Shown here one piece after another: positions 10,535-23,027 of a DNA stretch of 64,000 nucleotides. Within the stretch, counting starts at the first letter, position 1. Each line of letters starts with the position of its first letter. The translations under genes were made by a program, and so were the position numbers. The notes below the pieces were generated by a model. It searched no databases and had not been told where the DNA came from. It saw only the letters and a program-made list of their open reading frames with translations. Source of the DNA: Rapana venosa (taxonomy: Eukaryota > Mollusca > Gastropoda > Neogastropoda > Muricidae); assembly GCA_028751875.1 (NCBI GenBank), contig CM054143.1:70642280-70706279 (forward strand). The letters are read 5' to 3'.

Positions 10535-11729
10535 AAAACGCCTGGCCCAGTGTGTACTTTATTTAATGCAGAATGCAGGAAATATCATTTCTTGCGGTAA
10601 AAGATAGTATAAATATATTTAATGTTTTTTTGTGTGTAGTGACTATTGAAAGTTGTAGAAAACTACTTCCCTTGACAGGATTTGGACAAACGATGTACCG
10701 GGTGACCTCAGGGTGATCAGGTTAAAAGTGCTGTTCTGTAATCAGCGCATCCTCCTTTAGTGAAGGCCTTGTTCATTCCGTGTTTGATACACAGCCGATA
10801 TCTATCACATGCCATCATCCCTGTTCTCAAGTCAGGGCCACTTGTCTGGCCAGATCTGGAGAACCGTCTTGAAAGTCCACTCTGTGTTGTCTGCCAGCTC
10901 TGAACCCTGCTGGGATGCGGCTTCTTCTGCCAGCCCATCTCCTCTGCCATCTCTGTCCCAATCGCCGCACGTTTTTCTGGAGGACAAGGCTTCTTGGAAG
11001 ATGACGTTAACCAATAGGAGTTAGATGAGCCCATTTCATTGCTGCGACCGCTTGTAGGCGCTAATCGCTAAATCTTGCTGTCCCTGGGGTATCAACGTAA
11101 TGACCGCTGCAGAAACTGTGATAAAGTTGAACTGACAACGACGCACTACAGTTTCTGTGATTGGTCAAAAGTGAGGTGCTTAGCTTGGCCAATCAAAAGC
11201 ATTGACAGAAAACTTTGGAAGTAGCATTTAATTTTTGAGATTACAAAAAAACGGCAGTTGTGATGGCGCACTGTCCGTTCAAATACAAGCTGTCATTTTT
11301 TTGGTTCTTTCCTGCGTCCATTATGGCGCACTGCTCACATTGTTTTGCGCCAAAGTTGGAGAAAAAAAAAAAGCAGGAATCCTGCAAGGGCACAGCCTAG
11401 AATCAACACTGACACTGCACAATCCATCTCCACAGGGACAGCCCTTCTTTCCACTTACTGGTGCACAGTGATCCTGGTACTCCTCCATCCATGAAGCAGC
11501 AGCAGCAGCAGGGGGAGGGAACTGTTCAGGAGATGGGCAGCACACGCTGAGGGCCCAGGCTGAGGTCAAGGTCAGGGGTCTGGTGGCTTCTTCTTCCTTG
11601 ACACTGGCAAGGCTGGGGAGACATGGTGGTGATCCCTGATGTCACTGACCTGTTCACAGAAAACAACACACAGTCACCACTGACAGCAGCAGGACACACA
11701 TCACCACCAGGAATGACAATGAGGCGGGA
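10535..11729. other. No recognisable gene
   Basis: This is unique-looking sequence. A 10 bp inverted repeat (cagaaactgt 11110-11119 and acagtttctg 11149-11158) and opposed CCAAT motifs (attgg near 11160, ccaat near 11189) are the only possible regulatory marks. Short open frames around 10717-11034 and 11235-11569 overlap on both strands and show no family signature. Confidence 0.4.
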
Positions 11730-11960
11730 CAGGGCAGGAAAGCCTAGGGGTCAGAGCGCTGCACTCAGGATCTGATGGCTCAGGATTGAGCCACCACGGA
11801 GGCAACAGTTTCAGGGGATTTTACCCTGGAGTTCACATCAGTGCTGACTCCACTCCCTTGAAAGTCCTTCAGATGAGACTAGAAACTGAGGCCCCATGTG
11901 CTAACACACACAGAGCATCTTGCATGCATGTTAAAAACTTGTTCCACTTTTCAGAAGAGT
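11730..11960 (+). mobile_element. Gastropod-type SINE copy, degenerate
   Basis: The head region 'aggggtcagagcgctgcact' resembles a tRNA A-box side. The body contains 'cagtgctgactccactccc', then 'gtccttcagatgagacta' and 'aggccccatgtgc'. The same order and spacing is seen at 27395-27660. Family identity is from memory of mollusc repeats and is not verified. Confidence 0.55.
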
Positions 11961-12946
11961 AGGCCATTTTGTGCCAGTAGGAATGGGTGACTAAAAACAC
12001 AAAAAACACTTGCACTCATGTGTCATGTTTAGACACCATTCCTGGAGTCGAAATACAGCTACCTTAAAAATAAAAAATAGAAAGGTTGCATACGCCAAAT
12101 CTCCCCCTTGGTGAACCTCCGATCTCTAGCTGAGGAACACACCCACACACAGAGTCTACTCCCATGAACACTGTCCCCTGTGGGGATGCCGGGGGCCTGT
12201 CAGTATGAACAGCATCCCCCACCTTCTGCACATTCTGTGCCAGCAATTCCCTTTTTTTTTTTAATCCTTCTCTTTGTTTCTGCCTTGTTCTTTTCTTCCT
12301 GTCACCTCTTCTTGTCTGTTTCTGCCTTCTTGGTCCATTCTCCTGCCCTTTTTCCAGAAAGACGGAAAAAGAACAATTCTCTACCACACCAAAGTCGAAT
12401 GCACTGGGCCTGGCTTGTCAGGCACTTAACGTCAGCGCAAAGCATTTTCACTCCGTCAAATGACAGACAACAACAGTCACTGTCTGAGCGTTGGACAAAG
12501 AAGAAAATCAACACTGCATGGCCCAGAGTTTTATGGGACCATCATGGGTTCTGGCTTTTCATTGGCTTGCACTGACAGTACATTTCAAAATGCCACATTT
12601 TATACACAATTAAATTCAGCAACAACAACAAAAAAGGCTTTTTGTGCATCTGTGGACATTACTAATGCATGAAGTAGATCTGGAAATACCGATTTTCAGT
12701 CTGCCTATAATTATTTGGGGCAGCCAAACTCACAAGTGATCATTTTTGATAAATAGAATCTCTGCAGCAATAAAGCAACATGCTTTTAAGCTTTCCAGTG
12801 CTGTCATTTGCAAGAAGGGGGGCCTGTGTCATCCACAGAAATGACGTCCACTTGAAGTCACACTCTCCACATTCGTGGGGTGGTTGACATTTTGCAACAT
12901 GCGGTGAGATTTTTTTCTGCCACTTTATACATTTTCGAACCATTGT
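11961..12946. other. No recognisable gene
   Basis: The stretch is low to moderate complexity with a poly-T/pyrimidine tract at 12250-12360. The longest open frames (12180-12575 + and 12064-12387 -) overlap in opposite directions and are compositionally biased (Ser/Phe or Arg/Lys), so I do not call them genes. Confidence 0.4.
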
Positions 12947-14037
12947 GATTCAGAATACTTCAGATTTAGAATATTTTATTGCCATTTAAATCATGTAGAC
13001 TTATTTGACACAACAAAAACATCAATTGTAATTATCTATTTTAGCTAAAAGTGATGTACACTAAAAACATGTTGCATTCTACTTCTCTTTTTTCAAAACA
13101 CTCATACACATATCTGATGATATCTGCTTGATATATATCAACTGTGATTATGTCACTTAATTTATGTACATTGTTTTTGCGTTCTTTGTCTTTCGTTTTG
13201 ATTTTTAATAACAAATTATTTCTGAATTCATCATAGAAAAGACATTCATTGAGTAAATGAAATTCATCTTCTATTTAGTTACAGTATCTACATTTTCTGT
13301 CCTCTCTGGATATATTTTGGGCTCCCTTTCTCTATCATTAAATTGTGAGAGCTTGTGTGAAATTTACAATACGTCTTCTTATGGGTTTTGTTTTCATAGT
13401 TTATTAAATATGGTTCCATTCTCTATTCTTTGGTAGCATAATCATAAAATTTTAGTTTTGCAAACTCTTTCTTCTGGTAGATCCAAAATGTTTTATACAT
13501 ATCCTCAAGCTTTCTTCTAACAGCATAACACAACCGATGAGCATTAAGAGTACTTTGGTTCTTCCAGACATGTTTGAATCCTATTGTGTACAAAATATTT
13601 TTCACTGTGTTTATCCATTTATCATATGTATTCGCCTGATACATATAGTCGTATACTATTCTGATATAAGAGTCTGGTTTTGATTCTGTCAAATGAATCC
13701 AAAAGGATATTATCTGGCATATGATTTTAAGGGTCAGTGGAAATCTTCCTAATTCACCCAAAGTGGGTAGTACTAATGCTTTTTTTATGAACGCCTAGTA
13801 TTTGTTTACAAAATTTTACATGAAAATTCTCATACAAAACTGATTGCATAAGCATGCCTTGAACAGTTTATTAATATGAAATTCTGTCTCTCCATTAAAA
13901 CAAAAAGGAAACCAAACTTCTGCTCCATAGGTTAAAACAGGGGTTATCAGTGAGTCGAATAAACGCATTATTATAGTAGTCTTTAAATTTTGTCCATTAA
14001 CTGCTCTTTTATGTATATTGCTTTGTTGCTGGTACAA
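12947..14037 (-). mobile_element. I/Nimb-like LINE, 3' fragment
   Basis: Same family and orientation as 51012-54747 and colinear with its last 1.4 kb. It encodes part of the region after RT (LKIICQIISFWIHLTESKPD near 13700, KFKHVWKNQSTLNAHR-like near 13600) and the C-terminal zinc-knuckle area, broken by frameshifts. Both copies end on the minus strand in 'ggcaataaaatattctgaat' followed by short TCTGAA repeats, which marks the true LINE 3' end. The 5' side stops at about 14037 where an RTE-like LINE starts. It lacks the SINE found in the 51012 copy. Confidence 0.75.
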
Positions 14038-15822
14038 ATGGAACGACCTCAACATCTCGTCTCAAATCGACTTTATACTTGCAAGATCTAGAACACGTTA
14101 CGCCATCAAAGACTCAAAAGCCATCCCCAATGCCAACCTTGACACTGACCACAGGCCTGTCATTCTAGCCTCCAGTACTCAGAAGAAGAAAATAACAACT
14201 GCTAGGAAGAACCTAGCCTGAAAGATCACTCCTCAAACTGGAAGAGAAAGAAGTGCAAGAACAGATTCACAGTGCTATCAAGGTGAAACTTGACTCCATT
14301 GATACAACACCTCTCAACATGGAGCAAGTCTGGGACACCTTCAAGCCAGCTCTCTTGAACACCTTAAGGGAAGTTTGCGGGACAAAGAAATGTGGATGGT
14401 AAAAACAGGAAAGCTACAGCTTGGTGGAAACCAAGAGGTGAAGGAAGCTATCAAGAAAAAAAGCAGCTATATAAAAGCTTGGGCCAAGACCAAGACAGAA
14501 GAGGGCTACGTCAAGTACAGAATCGCAAAGAAGACATAGTAATCGTGTTGTGAAAGCTCCAAAGAAACAATCTTGGGCGAGCTTATGGAGAGAAGTTAAG
14601 CAAAATTTGCAAGAACTCCCCAGAGAATTTTTCAAAAAGCGTGAAGACGATGAGAGTAAGAGATGAGCCATTCAATCCAACAACAGTAGTGAATGATGCA
14701 AATGGAGAGGCACTGCACAAAGAAGAGGAAATTCTGAAACGATGGGAAGACTATTTTAAAGATCTTTTAAACCCATCTGGAGTACAAGCTTCCAGCTCCC
14801 AGTTCTCACCACGCTATAAAGACCAGTTAGAGCCCCAAATCCTTGAAGCTGAAACAAGAAAAGCAGTTAAAGACCAGCCCAAAGGGCAAAAAGCGGCAGG
14901 TGATGACGGCATAACAACTGAAGCCATCCTTGCATGCGGAGAAACGGGAGTTAAGTGGTTCACCATCATCTTCCAGAAAGCATGGAAGAGAGGAAAGTAC
15001 CAATGGACTGGCAAAATGCAATAGTGGTGCCAATTTGGAAGAAGAAGGGCAGCAAGAGAGACTGCAGCACCTACAGAGGCATTTCACTTCTCAGCCATGT
15101 AGGGAAAATGTATGCAAAGATTCTGGAACAGCGCACAAGAGCCAAAGCAGAACACCTACTGAGCAATGCCCAGTTTGGCTTTCGGAAAGGAAGAGGGTGC
15201 ACAGATGCCATTTTCGCACTCTGACAGCTGTGTGAAAGAGCCATCGAATACAACCAAGACCTGCATACAGTATTCGTTGATCAAGAAAAAGCTTTCGACC
15301 GAGTCAACAGAGACAAGCTCTGGAAGATCCTGGAGCAGTACGACGTGAAGGGGCAGTTGCATGATAACATCAGAGCAATCTATGCCAACAGTATGAGCGC
15401 AGTCCGAACAGCCAGTGGAACATCCGACTGGTTCCCGGTTACATCAGGGGTCAGGCAAGGCTGCGTACTCTCTCCCCTTCTCTTCGTGATCTACATGGAC
15501 CAGATTACAAAGGAAGCCAACCCAGATCTTGAGGCCCTGAACGAACTTTCATTTGCTGACGACCAGTCCCTGAACAAAGCAGCTCTTCAAGATCACACAG
15601 ACCAACTCAACACAAGCTGTGAGAAGTATGACATGAAGATCAGTATCACCAAAACAGAAGTTATGTCTGTCAGCAGAAATCCAGGAAAGCTGGACATCAA
15701 CATCAACGGCACCAGCTGAAACAGACCAAAGAATTTAAATACCTTGGCAGCCTCTTCACTGAAGATGGAAAATTGGACAGAGAGATGAAACAAGATGCCA
15801 GAAAGCGAAAGCAGTCATTACC
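14038..15822 (+). mobile_element. RTE-like LINE, EN end and reverse transcriptase, cut by gap
   Basis: It starts inside the endonuclease C-terminus (QIDFILARSRTRYAIKDSKA, then DTDHRPVILAS, about 14068-14170). A linker and RT follow: VPMDWQNAIVVPIWKKK (about 15000), STYRGISLLSHVGKMYAKIL, AQFGFRKGRGCTDAIFAL, VDQEKAFDRVNRDKLWKIL (about 15280), SGVRQGCVLSPLLFVIYMDQ (about 15447), LSFADDQSLN with the catalytic Asp pair (about 15547), and KEFKYLGSLFTEDGK (about 15730). Several frameshifts and stops (15022, 15222) make it non-functional. The rest lies in the N gap. Confidence 0.85.
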
Positions 15823-16322
15823 NNNNNNNNNNNNNNNNNNNNNNNNNNNNNNNNNNNNNNNNNNNNNNNNNNNNNNNNNNNNNNNNNNNNNNNNNNNNNN
15901 NNNNNNNNNNNNNNNNNNNNNNNNNNNNNNNNNNNNNNNNNNNNNNNNNNNNNNNNNNNNNNNNNNNNNNNNNNNNNNNNNNNNNNNNNNNNNNNNNNNN
16001 NNNNNNNNNNNNNNNNNNNNNNNNNNNNNNNNNNNNNNNNNNNNNNNNNNNNNNNNNNNNNNNNNNNNNNNNNNNNNNNNNNNNNNNNNNNNNNNNNNNN
16101 NNNNNNNNNNNNNNNNNNNNNNNNNNNNNNNNNNNNNNNNNNNNNNNNNNNNNNNNNNNNNNNNNNNNNNNNNNNNNNNNNNNNNNNNNNNNNNNNNNNN
16201 NNNNNNNNNNNNNNNNNNNNNNNNNNNNNNNNNNNNNNNNNNNNNNNNNNNNNNNNNNNNNNNNNNNNNNNNNNNNNNNNNNNNNNNNNNNNNNNNNNNN
16301 NNNNNNNNNNNNNNNNNNNNNN
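15823..16322. other. Assembly gap, exactly 500 N
   Basis: The uniform 500 N length, the same as the other two runs, indicates a scaffolding gap of unknown true size. Different LINEs flank it (RTE-like + on the left, another LINE - on the right), so the contig ends probably stopped in repeats. Confidence 0.95.
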
Positions 16323-16344
16323 TTGTTTTTTTTTTGGCATTAAA

Positions 16345-18640
16345 GGAATGTGGTTTAATTGAGTCCAAATAATCAATCTGTCAATACTGTATTGAAGTTT
16401 GCGAGTTAATCTGCTGGAGTCTGAATCACTACAAAAGAGAGTGGTATGGTCAGCAAACATTTCACAGTTACATTTAATAAAACAGGGTAAATCATTTACA
16501 TAGACTGAAAACAAGAGTGGTCCCAATACTGAGCCTTGTGGTAAAAAAAAAAGGTAAAGGAGTCCCATAACCTATAAGGTTGTAGGGGAGCAAGGCGTCA
16601 GAGACCTCACTTCTCTAGGGCCAGCATATTGAGGGCGGCGCCCATCTCCTCTCCCTCGCTGCTTTACCTTCCCTGACCCTAAAGAGGGCAGGTACCCATT
16701 TACAGCTGGGTGAACTGGGGGAACTGTACTGAAGCCAAGGCACGCAAACGGTCACCCATCCAACTGGTAACCACGCTCGATGCTGCTTAACTTGGCTGGG
16801 GGAAAGCGAGTGCTCCGACCACTGAGCTATCCCGTCCCCTTGAGCCTTGTGGTACCCAATATCTAATGGGTAGTAGTTCTGACGCTTGATTATTTACAGA
16901 TACAAGCTGCTGCCTATTAGACAGAAAAATTTTTAGTAGTTGGATAACTTCAGGTTGCAGTTTGTACAATTCTAATTTACGCAATAACAAAGAGTGGTTG
17001 ATCACATCAAATGCTTTTTCAAAGTCAACAAAAAGGAGGCCAGTCAACTTATTGTCATTTATATTGTGTAGGAGACTGTCAGTGAGCTGAGTGAGAGCAG
17101 TGTGACAGGAATAGTTTTACGAAACCCTGATTGATCCTCGTGCAATAGACTGTTTTTTATAAAGTGAGAATTTAGGGATGTTTGTATGTGTTTTTCATGG
17201 GTTTAGATAGTTACAGAGAGAATGAAATTGGCTATAATTTGAAGGAGAAGAGCAGTCACCTGATTTATGGACAGGTATAACTGTTGCCTTTTTAAAATTG
17301 AGAGGAAACACCTTTTCTCAATACACAAGTTGTATAGATATGTCGTGTTTCAACAATACCGGACTAGCGAGTTTTATAATCCAAGCATCTAACTTGTCTA
17401 GATCACGTGTTCTAGAATTCGTTTGCATTTTTTGCTTTCTAATACGTCAAGGTTGTCATTGGCTGGAGATTAAATGGAAGTTAATATGTTTTGAGTTAAT
17501 ATATTAGTTGTAGGTTATTGAAGATCATTTTATCATGACTTTGTCACATGTTATAATTTATTTTAGTGTGCATGAAAAATGGCTGTTTAATTCATATCAG
17601 CTCGTTATGTCGCTTTAAATGAACTGTTGACTTCTTGCTAGACCATCGTTGAATACATAATGTAATTGTTGGCTTTCCTAATCTCGGCGAGAGTCAATTT
17701 GTGGTGATTAACAAAGCTGGTGCAAAGTTAAATTACGCTATTGATCTGCGTTTATTCGGATTCACTTTATTCCTTTGTTGTCCTAAGTTGTTCATGATGT
17801 ACCATCGGGTTATTCAGGTGGTTTCTGAAGTTTATCTCAGATTTCTATGTCTGTTTGTATCCATGGAGGTTTGGTTTTTTCTTTACTATCTTTTTTATTT
17901 ATTACAAGGGAGCAATGTGTTTGCTTCATACTCACTGTGATGTAAATGTGTGTAACCAAAATTCAGCATGGCTTCATTGGGGTCCGCCTGATTTGGTATT
18001 CTTCGTGTTAATGTGGAGCTTCACTCTAGTCTGCAAAGAACAATATTTCCTCACGCAGAAGGTTTTAAATCGATCAGTAACTATATCAGTTTTTATGCCA
18101 CAACTATTAGAATTTTTTATGCGAAACGCTTTAAACCAAGTACAGCAGACAGGATTATGATCGCATGGATCCACATGACGGAACACATACTTCAGACTAT
18201 GGTGCTGTTTTGCTTCGTTAGTGGTCACTTAATATGAATCAATTTAAAGTTGACTGAGTTAATTTTTTAACGTTGCGGTTTATTATTTAGTTGTTTCCAG
18301 ACCAAGTTCATCATAGGTTGTGATTCTCCATTTCGGTTTAGGTTTGAGTAAGTTATGTTAAAATCACCCAAGAATTAATAGGGTTTACACAGTTTACAAA
18401 GTTAAACTTCATCCATTTATGAGAATTTAAATCTGTCAAAACCAATTAGTGGCTGTTGTCTGACAGTTTTCTGTATATGAATCTATCAATAGAGGGACTA
18501 CTGGTGCTTTAAGTATGATTTCTACCACAAATTCTCCTTCGATATCACTACACATCAAAATTGACTTGGACCAACTGTCATCTCTCACTTTCTTGGAGTC
18601 AGACGGCCCTACTCAACCTCTCTGGTCTCGCTGCCTTCTC
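16345..18640 (-). mobile_element. EN-RT LINE (Jockey/L2-like), minus strand, split by a SINE
   Basis: Read from high to low coordinates: a degenerate endonuclease with FLGDFNITYSNLN (GDFN metal/active-site block at 18357-18368), an RT lead with KKATVIPVHKSGDCSSPSNY-like sequence near 17290, EDQSGFRKT, LLFVDFEKAFDVINHSLLL (about 17040), then YWVPQGS. After the inserted SINE come GSVLGPLLFSVYVNDLPCF (about 16540) and MFADHTTLFCSDSDSSRL, where the usual FADD reads FADH. The loss of the second Asp plus frameshifts makes it inactive. An inverted paralogue fills 60780-64000. Confidence 0.8.
16544..16840 (-). mobile_element. tRNA-derived SINE with 14 bp target-site duplication
   Basis: On the minus strand the head reads 'gggacgggatagctcagtgg' (A box), with 'ggttaccagttgg' downstream in the B box position, then a body and a CTTTACC-like tail. 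It is flanked by identical 'tgagccttgtggta' at 16530-16543 and 16841-16854. It sits inside the PQGS block of the minus-strand LINE. Other copies are at 40118-40392, 44245-44535 and 51709-52009. Confidence 0.9.
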
Positions 18641-19804
18641 TCACTCTCATTAAGTCAATTGGGCCTCTCTGATCACACTGAAGAGAAAAATGTGTAAGCA
18701 GCGGTCAGCCCATGGGTTTTCTTTCTTTTTTTCACTACTTGTCTTTTGTTTCATCCCTGGGTTTTCCTTCCGGTTTAATACGGAATTCCTGTATGGCCAT
18801 TTGCAGATTTTTTTGGGTGAGGGATCAGTACTGATTTTTGATTTATTGTTTGTCAGAATTTAAATTTTATGTGTCATGTTTCTCTATTGTGTAAAACTAT
18901 TTTCATCTTAGTTAATAATCAGTTTGTTTGGGATACATATCTGCATACTGACTTATTTGTTTATGCAGTAAAAGAGTTCAGTCTGAGCAGGAACAGAGAA
19001 TAGTAATTTTGTAGGATCTTGCTTTTAGTATACACAGCTGCCAACCATTTCTTTTTTTCCCAGAACTTAGCTGCAATTCTGGTTTATCAGCATGTAAAAA
19101 AAATCACCAGGGAAAACTGCAGTAGGACGTACTGCAGGTGTGCTGGTTTCCAGTACTGATCACCACGTCAGAGAACAGTGCAGATCAGAAGGGTGTTCTC
19201 AAAACAAGGATTCTCCATACATCAGTCAGTCTTCTGCTGCATTTCTGTGCCAATGCAGTTGTCAAATTTGGCCTGGCAGACAAAATGTCATGACTGCACA
19301 TGAGAAGAGCAGAGTTGTTTACCTCTGAGTTTGGTGTACATAGCAGTTCTGATTTCAGCTGATGAAAGCAGAGTTCAGATTTGAAGACGAGATGACTGAA
19401 GTAGCAACAAATAGAATCGTGAAGAGCCGACAAAGTCTGGCCCTGATTTGACACTGGTGCTCAGCACTCCTCTCTCCTAAGTCAGCATTGTACTTTGTCA
19501 GTGTGCGCACACACGCATGCACACACACATACACACTACAAGTGACAAAACAAACTTTCAGTCGCACATAAGCATATCCTTTTCTCCTACATTTCTCCCT
19601 ATCTGTCTCCCTTCGTCTAATATCACTTACAGTGAAAAGACGTTAAATCGAAAGAACAACAACATCTTTGTACTTTCAGTTTCCACCTACGGCCATTTTA
19701 TTTCAAAGTGCAAACTCACCCCCTATGAAATTCTGGTTTTGGAATGGAATGTTGGCAGCTAGGTTAGATTTTTCACACTATGGAAAGTTTGAACTTTGTA
19801 TCCA
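18641..19804. other. LINE 5' region homologue and flank
   Basis: 18960-19500 matches the reverse complement of 60780-61240 (anchors: 'gtgctcagcac' junction near 19456, 'cagaacttagctg', 'tgacactggtgctcagcact'). It probably belongs to the 5' end of the adjacent minus-strand LINE or travelled with it. A short AC run is at 19505-19535. 19670-19804 holds nothing recognisable. Confidence 0.4.
19615..19664 (+). repeat. Conserved 42-50 bp SINE-tail-like module, copy 1
   Basis: 'gtctaatatcacttacagtg' followed by aaaagacgttaaa and (AAC)n. Very similar modules are at 28529-28570 (+) and 31560-31602 (-). This motif is familiar from the 3' part of mollusc interspersed repeats (from memory). Confidence 0.6.
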
Positions 19805-20494
19805 GGTCTGCAGGTCTCCGGTCCGCTGAGGTCAAAACTCCACTTGCTGGAGAGATGCTGCAAGCCAGGCCTGGAGACCCCACTGGTAGGTGGGACCGGT
19901 TTGCTTTCTGTCTTTTTTAAAAATATTCCTAGAATGGTCAGGAGTCACTTGTGGTAATATGTATAGGTTGGGTTTTATATCGTTTAATGAAATACTCAGT
20001 TACAATGTTTATGAAAAATTCAGCTATGTGGAATAGCCAGGGGCTCTTGCAGTATGTATGGTATCCCCACCCCTTACCTGTTGCTAAAAGAAATTTGTTA
20101 AATGATTTCAACTGGAAAAAAAAGTATGCCTTAAAAAGGCAAGGTTTTATCCTAAACTGAAATCCTGTTTTAAATAGTTGTTAAAAAGGAACTATGTTGA
20201 GGACTTGCACGGCTTGCGTGAAGAAAAAATCATAAAGGACTAGAAGTAAAAAATGAGCTAGAAAGTACAACAAAAGTTTTTCTAATGAAAAATGACCACA
20301 CCCCCCCCCCCCCCAAAAAAAAAAAAAAAAAAAATCAGAGCAAGTGAAAAGAAGTGTGTTGTACCTAACCCAGTGTCTTTACTGTGGGCTATATCGTTGT
20401 TCATACCAAAGCGCCCCTGGCATTGCAGAAGGAGAAAGTTCATGGAACTCTGACAGGAGTCAGAGTGGAGCCAGTTTCCACACAGCGTCCGTAG

Positions 20495-20765
20495 AGCCTG
20501 GGTGGCCGAGTGGGTAGAATGTGTTTGATGCTGGATTCAAGGATGGTGGGGTCAAGGTTGGAGTCTCGCTCACAGCCCCCAGGCAAGAAGAGAGTTTCTC
20601 TTCAGAGCCAACAGAATTATGTGGGGACTCTGCTCCCCTCCCAGTCCTCTGGAGGAGACTTTCAACCCAGGTTTCAGTTTTGCAGCCTACAGTCCCAGTG
20701 CCCCTTTTCCAAACCCTTTCTCCACATGTGGTGGTGTGGCTTATAGGACAGCGTGGGTAACAACC
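20495..20765 (+). mobile_element. tRNA-derived SINE inside copy B
   Basis: A box 'tggccgagtgg' at 20502-20512 and B box-like 'ggttggagtctc' at 20556-20567. Corresponds to 5095-5345 in copy A. Confidence 0.6.
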
Positions 20766-21848
20766 TGGAAAGTATGGGGGGAATAGCTGTACCAGTCATT
20801 TGGCCCAGATGTTTATTTCAGGATGTGTTGAACGGCTTTGTAAGTATCTTCTTCCATTATACAAGTTGTAAATGATGTTGTTTACCATGTGCTTTTTTTC
20901 CATACAGGTGAAGTAAACACCAATCTCTCTTTTCAAAATCATTCAGTTTGTCCTCACCCATGATCCCAACAAGTGAAGTAAAAGCTAAATTCTCCATTCT
21001 GAATTCTTGGAGGGTTGGTGTTTCCTTGTACGGGCCTGACGTCTGTATCTTCTTCTTCTTGGGGAAAAGGGAGATTTTCAGGCCCCTCACCAGCCACCCC
21101 AAGAGGTCAGTTTTGCTTATGTAGTGACCAGGCATGCATTTTCTCCTCTTTCTTTTTCGTCAGTGCTTAACATTTCCGCCGTATTTCAATATTTTCATCA
21201 TTCCACCATTTTTTAATTTTCTGCTGTTCCGCAATCAGAACAAAAATTCATGTGAACAACATTCAAAATTATTAGAGAAAGCGCATCATCTTCGACTGTT
21301 GAGAACTTGACCTGTATTCTGATGTCACTTTATTCGAATGCACAAACATTTTTTGAATGCAAATAAGATGAGAAATTGGTCGTTTTACCACTTTTAACCA
21401 ATCAGAAATCACTTCACTCAGAGTCAGAGTTGATGTACAACGTCATAATTTTCCCAAAGACCCCTGAGAACTTCGGCAATGATCGGAAGAGGCGACTGTT
21501 GTGCAAGTAGCATTATGTCAGACACGCTTCTTTCATAGATTTTCTGCGTGATAACTTGATTCCAGAACTTGTGCTTGCAGCAAAGAGGCAGCTTTGTACC
21601 GCTGTGGAGTGAAAGGCTCAGCTAAGAAAAATGACAAGTGAATTGCGATGGTGGCAAAGTGACGTCGTTCTGTTTAGATGACTGGCACTTTTTGTCATGC
21701 AGCAAGTGCCCGTTCAGGTTTTCCCCTCTCTTTTTTGCCTCCTCTTTTTCTGCCGAGGAAATTCCCATGCTGGTTGACAGCAAGATACTCTCCCCTGACA
21801 GTCGGACAGAAACCTTCATGTTTACTGCCTGATGAACTTCAGAACATT

Positions 21849-21990
21849 TAGCTTGTCAGGGTGTAAAAGTGAGTTTTCTCCCTTGGTGCAAGTTTCAGTC
21901 TAACAATCTGGAGGGTTGGTTTGCTTGTAGAAGCAAAGGCAGACAACTTGCACCAAGGGAGAAAACTCACTTGTACACGCTGACAAGCTA
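21849..21990. repeat. Conserved hairpin (copy B)
   Basis: Arms contain 'cccttggtgcaagtt' (about 21881) and 'aacttgcaccaaggg' (about 21945), extended outward by tagcttgt / acaagcta. The stem is preserved although the loop differs from copy A. Confidence 0.65.
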
Positions 21991-22424
21991 TCTTGAAGTT
22001 GGTCAGGTTGTAAATGTGAGGGTTGTTTTTTTTTGTTTGGTTTTTTTTTTGCTTGGTTTTTTTTTTGCTTTTTTTTTTTTTAAAAAGTCCAATCTGTCAG
22101 GGGGGAGTATGTTGCTGTCTGCTGCATAAGCAGACTCACCTCTGGGGTGTGTAAGGAAGGGGCCGGACAGCCCTGCCTTTTCCCCAGTTTTCCAAGGTAG
22201 GAGAGTTTGATGTTTTGTTTAAAAACCCATCCACCTCCCCCCACCCACCACATCCCAGAGGAATACTTTACTTATAGCTGCACAAATGTCCATCGAACAA
22301 AACTCAACTTCTCTCAACCAATCACAATCCAGCACCTCAGGTTCAGGAACGCATGTTTATTGCCAACACACACACATGAAAACAGCATGCACACACCTGA
22401 GAAAATAACACATAGAGAGTGCCG

Positions 22425-22640
22425 TGTGTGTGTGTTGAGACCGTGTAAGGTGTTATACCACTATCAACACACACAGCTGTGCATGTTGGAGTGGTATACA
22501 CCATATATGTGTGTCTCCCCCCCACACACACAACGCACAACAACGAAACACACACATGCACGTACATAACGTAGGTGTAAGGTGTATCCACTACAAACAC
22601 AACGATGTGCATGTTGGTGGTTACACCACCTCAAAAACAC
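22425..22640. repeat. AC/GT palindromic microsatellite (copy B)
   Basis: Same layout as 6978-7190 but with shorter GT runs and several indels that weaken the palindrome. Confidence 0.55.
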
Positions 22641-23027
22641 ACCACAAAAGGGACAAAAGTAAAGCTGACCATGCTATCCAGACTGAGAAACCACGGATTC
22701 CACCACGTTTGGGAATGAACTGGGAAGTCTGCCCTTAAAAGACGGAAATTTTAATGAATACAGCCCACATCGGGGTTGCTATCACGTTATAATCACCCAT
22801 CGCCTACAAAGACTGGCACTGTAATGGGAAAGCTGCTCCAAAGCCACGCTCCATCCCCTTTTTCACAGCTTCTTCTGTTTCAGCTCGGTCTGGTTCAGTC
22901 CACGCATGTCAGCTTTTCTAGGACCCTGACCAGGGTTGACTGAGACATCTCTACCAGGTGGAGACTTCTCCAAACCTGTACAGGGGGAGTACAGGCCTGG
23001 GCCCAGAGAGGAGATGGGTAGAAACTG

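Noticed and set aside
12947..15822. Possible direct duplication of the I/Nimb-like plus RTE-like LINE pair in contigs 1 and 4
   Set aside because: The RTE-like elements belong to different families and join the I/Nimb-like LINE at different points, so the similar order is coincidence.
15703..16568. Long frames crossing 15823-16322, and similar ones over the other N runs
   Set aside because: The central part is N; only the few real residues on either side carry information.
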